Shown piece after piece: positions 44,311 through 47,761 of a stretch of DNA of 47,761 bases (positions within the stretch are counted from its first letter, which is position 1; the number at the start of each line of letters is the position of its first letter). The stretch is from Endomicrobiales bacterium. GTDB lineage: Bacteria > Elusimicrobiota > Endomicrobiia > Endomicrobiales > JAFGIL01. A program made the translations under genes and the position numbers. The notes under the pieces were generated by a model. That model was given only the letters and a program-made list of their open reading frames with translations. It did not search any database and had not been told where the DNA came from. The stretch covers positions 1 through 47,761 of the forward strand of contig JAFGIL010000055.1 of assembly GCA_016929635.1 (NCBI GenBank), in the 5' to 3' direction.

Positions 44311-45434
44311 AAATATTATATGTAATAGAAAATAACAATTTTGGTGGAGGGGAACAAGCTTTCCTTCAATTAGCTAAAGGATTGAACAGGCGTGAGTTTG
44401 AACCAATATTTGCATGTTCTGGCAATGAACCTTTAGTGAGTAATCTGAAAAAAGAAAATATAAAGATATATCCGATTGGTATGCATAAACAAATAAGTCT
44501 AAATCTTTTATCTCAGTTAATTAACATAATAAAAACTGAAAAACCTGATATAATCCACAGTCAAAGCGGAAGAGCAAATTTTTACAGCAGGATAGCAAAG
44601 AATTATAGCGATATAACAATAAAAAGTGTTTCAACTATTGCTGTTCCTGTAGAGCTTTTTGATAATATAAATTATTTTAAGAAAACATTTTATATTTTAG
44701 CTGATAAACTTACGGAAAAATATACAAATAAATTTATTGCTGTTTCAGAATCTTTAAAAAAATGGCTTATAAACAATCATAATATAACCGCAAATAATAT
44801 TTTAACAATTTATAACGGAATTGAATTAGAAAGGTTTAACCCTAAAGTATATGATCCAGAAAAAATCAGAAAAGAACTTAATCTGGACAACAATTTGATT
44901 TTAATCGGCACAATCGGAAGATTGACATATGAAAAAGCACAGCGCTTTTTTATTCAGGCTGCAGAAAATATCCTTAAATTACATTCAAATATCAAATTTT
45001 TAATTATAGGGGACGGAGATTTAAGGAAAACCTTGGAGAAGATGGCAAAAGACCTGAATATTTATCAATATTTTTTATTTACTGGATTTAGAGAAGATAT
45101 ACCCGAATTGCTCTCGGCTTTGGATATATACGTTCTTCCTTCTATACATGAAGGCCAGCCTGTAAGTCTTTTAGAGGCTATGTGCATGGGAAAGCCATGC
45201 GTAGTGACAAATATTGAAGGTATAAATGAAGTTGTAAAAGATAATGAGAACGCCCTTGTCTCTCAGTCTGCAAACCCGGGGTCAATAGCTGAAAAAATAC
45301 TTTTTTTATTAAAAGATAAAATAAAAGCCAGGGAATTGGGAAAGAATGCAAGAGAGACCGTTAGAAACAAATTCAGTGTTAAAAATACAATATCCGCTCA
45401 CGAAAAACTATATCATGAGTTAAAGAATGAATAA
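44307..45434 (+). CDS. GT4-family glycosyltransferase
   Basis: A 375-residue GT-B glycosyltransferase (GT4). 'NNFGGGEQAFLQLAKGL' in the acceptor domain, 'IGRLTYEKAQRFFIQAAENIL', and 'PSIHEGQPVSLLEAMCMGKPCVVTNIEGINEVV' with the EX7E pattern. It overlaps both neighbours (4 nt, 8 nt), so it is translated with them. The third GT4 enzyme in a row, which implies a repeat unit of at least three or four sugars. Confidence 0.9.
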   Translation: MKILYVIENNNFGGGEQAFLQLAKGLNRREFEPIFACSGNEPLVSNLKKENIKIYPIGMHKQISLNLLSQLINIIKTEKPDIIHSQSGRANFYSRIAKNYSDITIKSVSTIAVPVELFDNINYFKKTFYILADKLTEKYTNKFIAVSESLKKWLINNHNITANNILTIYNGIELERFNPKVYDPEKIRKELNLDNNLILIGTIGRLTYEKAQRFFIQAAENILKLHSNIKFLIIGDGDLRKTLEKMAKDLNIYQYFLFTGFREDIPELLSALDIYVLPSIHEGQPVSLLEAMCMGKPCVVTNIEGINEVVKDNENALVSQSANPGSIAEKILFLLKDKIKARELGKNARETVRNKFSVKNTISAHEKLYHELKNE

Positions 45435-46725
45435 AATAATAAATAACTTTTTAATGGGATTAACCTTTAGTCAGGACTTTTCAAAAATACTGGATGAATA
45501 TAAAAGGAATCAGCATATGACCAAAGAAGAGTTAGATAAACTTAAAAAAAACAAACTAAATAATATCATGAATATTGCTAAAGATAACATACCATATTAT
45601 AAAGATACTTTAAATCAAAGAAAAGAATTAAATATTAATGACTTTCCGATATTAGATAAGAATGTACTTAGCAATCATGCTATGAAATTCATTTATAAAA
45701 CTCCTTTGCCGTGGCAAATGTCAAGAAAATCCAGCGGTTCAAGTGGAAAAATAACCAAAATATATCTGAACAGATATATCTATGGACATTATCTTGTCAG
45801 TTTCTGGAGAGGATTAAGTTGGTATGATGTAAATCCTGGAGATAGGGGAATATCTTTGTTTGGAAAAGTAAATAGTGCAATTATGTCAATTATAAAATCT
45901 TTTAAAGACAAATTTACAAATAACATGCGCTTATTTTATTATAAATTGACTGACAATGAAATTAATGACATTATTCATTTTATTACGGATTATAAACCTA
46001 AATTTCTATTTGGTTATCCGTCTTTGTTGTACCGTATTGCGAAAGCTATAAAAATATCAAATAAGAATGTTCTTCCTAATAACCTTAAAGTTATCGTAAC
46101 AACAGGGGAAAATCTCTACGAATTCCAGCGTGTCTTAATCCAATCCGTTTTCGGATGTAAAGTTTCTGAAGAATATGGATGTACTGAATTAGGCACAGTC
46201 GGATTTGAATGTCCTGAAGGTAATATACATTTTTCTGTAGATAACGTTTTTATCGAAACAATTAATAATGATAAATATCCCGAGCAATCAGGAGAAATAG
46301 TAGCAACTCAATTAAATAATACTTTAATGCCTATCATACGTTATAAAAACGGTGATATAGGTAAAATAAGTGAAACATCATGCAAATGTGGCATCACCCT
46401 TCCCATAATACATGTACTTGGCAGAAAAATAGAAGAAATAATAACAGAAAAAGGTATATCTTTTCCTAAAATAGTGTTCAACAATATCTACAATAATATA
46501 CAACAAGGGACGAGTCATATTCCTGACTTTAGGATATTACAAAATTCGCTCAAAAATTATACTGTAGTAATTTATAAAGACAAATTAATCTCAGATATTG
46601 AAATAAAGAATCTTCAAGAAAGTATTGTGAATATTATGGGAAAAAATACAAAAATAGATTTTAAGCTTACTGATGAATTAGATTTAGATATTTCAGGAAA
46701 ATTAAATCTATACAGTCATTCATAA
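45427..46725 (+). CDS. CapK/PaaK-like AMP-forming ligase
   Basis: A 432-residue ANL-superfamily adenylating enzyme of the CapK / phenylacetate-CoA-ligase-like group. The phosphate-binding loop is 'RKSSGSSGKITKIYLNR', an 'FGYPSLLYRIAKAI' helix follows, then 'EEYGCTELGTVGFECPEGNIHF' and a C-terminal 'YKNGDIGKISETSCKCGITLP'. CapK-like proteins lie in many capsule clusters; they are thought to activate an acid, or an amino or other carboxylate group, for attachment to sugars. The substrate is unknown. It overlaps the GT4 gene by 8 nt. Very AT-rich. Confidence 0.82.
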   Translation: MNKIINNFLMGLTFSQDFSKILDEYKRNQHMTKEELDKLKKNKLNNIMNIAKDNIPYYKDTLNQRKELNINDFPILDKNVLSNHAMKFIYKTPLPWQMSRKSSGSSGKITKIYLNRYIYGHYLVSFWRGLSWYDVNPGDRGISLFGKVNSAIMSIIKSFKDKFTNNMRLFYYKLTDNEINDIIHFITDYKPKFLFGYPSLLYRIAKAIKISNKNVLPNNLKVIVTTGENLYEFQRVLIQSVFGCKVSEEYGCTELGTVGFECPEGNIHFSVDNVFIETINNDKYPEQSGEIVATQLNNTLMPIIRYKNGDIGKISETSCKCGITLPIIHVLGRKIEEIITEKGISFPKIVFNNIYNNIQQGTSHIPDFRILQNSLKNYTVVIYKDKLISDIEIKNLQESIVNIMGKNTKIDFKLTDELDLDISGKLNLYSHS

Positions 46726-46738
46726 AGAGGAAACTAAT

Positions 46739-47761
46739 TTGAAACAAATTCCATCTAACCCTAAAAATATACTCATTTTAAACATTGCTGGAATGGGGGA
46801 TGCAATACTTTCGACTCCAACTTTAAGGGCAATCAGAAATAGATTTAGCAATTCTAAAATATCTGTTCTTATACTTCCCAGAACAGTTGAAATATATTCC
46901 GGATTACCTTTCTTCGACAGAATGTTAGTTTTAAAAAATTATTCATATATGGGTAAAAATTCCATTAAAACATTGCTTAATGTAATCAAGCTTCTTATTT
47001 CTTTAAGGAAAGAGAATTTTGATTTAATGATAAACATTCAACCTGTTCGAACTTTTCTTGGAAGTATTAAGATGTCATTATTATTTTACTTAGTAAATGC
47101 CAAATATAAGGTTGGTCGCAATACCTTTGGTATGGGATTTTTTTATGACTTAAGAGTCCCTGAAGATAAAACAAAACACGAGATTGACGTTGATTTACAA
47201 ATTGCATCCTCACTAGGTGCTGATACATCAAACAGGATGCCGGAAATTTCAATATCAAACGAAGATGAAAAAACTGCGTTAGCTTTCTTTAATGACAATG
47301 ATATTAAACCAAACGAATTTACTGTTGCATTAAATCCCGGAGCATTCAGGCCTTCCAGACGCTGGCCAGCTAAAAGATGGGCAGAGCTAGGAGATATCTT
47401 AATTAATAATTATAGGGCAAAAGTTATTTTAACAGGTGAAAAGAAAGAAAATAATCTTATGCAAACTATTTTAAGCAGCATGAAAAACAGACCAGTTATT
47501 AACCTCGGCAATTTTAACCTTAAACAATTGGCCGCTCTTCTAAAAAATGTGAATCTGGTTATAACGAATGACACTGGACCACTACATTTAGCTGTCACTA
47601 TGAATACCTGTGTAATTGCCCTTTTTGGCCCAGGCGATTTTAATAAGTTTTACCCAATTGGAAGTAAAAACATTGTTTTAAGAAAAGATGTTTCCTGTTT
47701 CAGGCCATGTTATAAATTTGAATGTGATGACCTGAAATGCTTAAAATTAATAACTATAGAA
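46739..47761 (+). CDS. GT9-family glycosyltransferase (heptosyltransferase-like), partial
   Basis: The frame opens at a TTG (46739) with AGAGGA 7 nt upstream and is uninterrupted for 341 codons to the window end, so it is cut off at its 3' side. Motifs are 'GMGDAILSTPTLRAIR', 'NPGAFRPSRRWPAKRWAELG' and 'TNDTGPLHLAVTMNTCVIALFGP', as in ADP-heptose:LPS heptosyltransferases (WaaC/WaaF/WaaQ type). It should transfer a heptose or related sugar to an LPS-core or glycan acceptor. It continues the operon beyond the window. Confidence 0.85.
   Translation, partial: MKQIPSNPKNILILNIAGMGDAILSTPTLRAIRNRFSNSKISVLILPRTVEIYSGLPFFDRMLVLKNYSYMGKNSIKTLLNVIKLLISLRKENFDLMINIQPVRTFLGSIKMSLLFYLVNAKYKVGRNTFGMGFFYDLRVPEDKTKHEIDVDLQIASSLGADTSNRMPEISISNEDEKTALAFFNDNDIKPNEFTVALNPGAFRPSRRWPAKRWAELGDILINNYRAKVILTGEKKENNLMQTILSSMKNRPVINLGNFNLKQLAALLKNVNLVITNDTGPLHLAVTMNTCVIALFGPGDFNKFYPIGSKNIVLRKDVSCFRPCYKFECDDLKCLKLITIE

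Overview
The window reads as a chromosomal segment of an uncultivated, Gram-negative-type (diderm) bacterium. Outer-membrane hallmarks are a Wza-like export protein, a heptosyltransferase-family (GT9) gene, a CsgG/PEGA protein with a probable beta-barrel, and large secreted propeller proteins, one ending in a 'YPNPF' sorting-type domain. The short palindromic repeats, AGG/AGA-rich arginine usage and domain repertoire recall candidate lineages such as Elusimicrobiota, Omnitrophota or Firestonebacteria. That placement is an impression, not a demonstration. Nearly all genes lie on the + strand; the one clear exception is an ABC ATPase gene at 23346-24014.

Region 1 (1-9352) is a mosaic of small units: a secreted single-HKD phospholipase-D-type nuclease, a very small bacterial histone (921-1100), a PD-(D/E)XK nuclease, a short MscS-type channel, a CheY/PilZ/membrane-protein signalling group behind a good promoter, a sirtuin, a ZU5-like/NlpC-like surface protein, a MEDS-PAS-PAS sensor and ThyX. 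At least three families of palindromic or tandem repeats sit between these genes.

Region 2 (9394-16132) holds an unusual PHP-phosphoesterase/APH-kinase fusion, a CsgG/PEGA lipoprotein-like or barrel protein, and a 1259-residue secreted protein made of three [FN3 - LVIVD propeller] modules, closed by a clear terminator.

Region 3 (16266-23289) starts at a perfect consensus sigma70 promoter and runs nusB - ligA - rfbC - SDR - SDR - DUF362 ferredoxin - Mut7-C - recX, with very tight or overlapping junctions, so housekeeping and nucleotide-sugar genes appear co-transcribed. A palindromic element separates recX from the convergent ABC ATPase gene.

Region 4 (24062-47761, continuing past the window) is a large exopolysaccharide/capsule locus. 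It begins with a promoter and a membrane coiled-coil protein, a membrane-anchored CBM48 protein, an AMIN-Wza export protein, a Wzc-type tyrosine kinase, a Wzy-type polymerase and a Wzx flippase. It continues with a secreted sorting-domain protein, a TylF-like methyltransferase, two paralogous CDP-glycerol-type glycerophosphotransferases, an MBOAT/SGNH acylation pair, a second methyltransferase, a cytidylyltransferase-PEP mutase fusion, three GT4 glycosyltransferases, a CapK-like adenylating enzyme and a partial GT9 enzyme. From about 29 kb the DNA is much more AT-rich than the first half, except for the PEP mutase gene.

The two most interesting candidates are (a) the 59-residue histone-fold protein with its own leader hairpin, and (b) the phosphonate module. 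In (b) a PEP mutase fused to a cytidylyltransferase lies next to TagF-like transferases, which suggests a glycan carrying a phosphonate or CMP-activated phospho-polyol. No phosphonopyruvate decarboxylase is visible.
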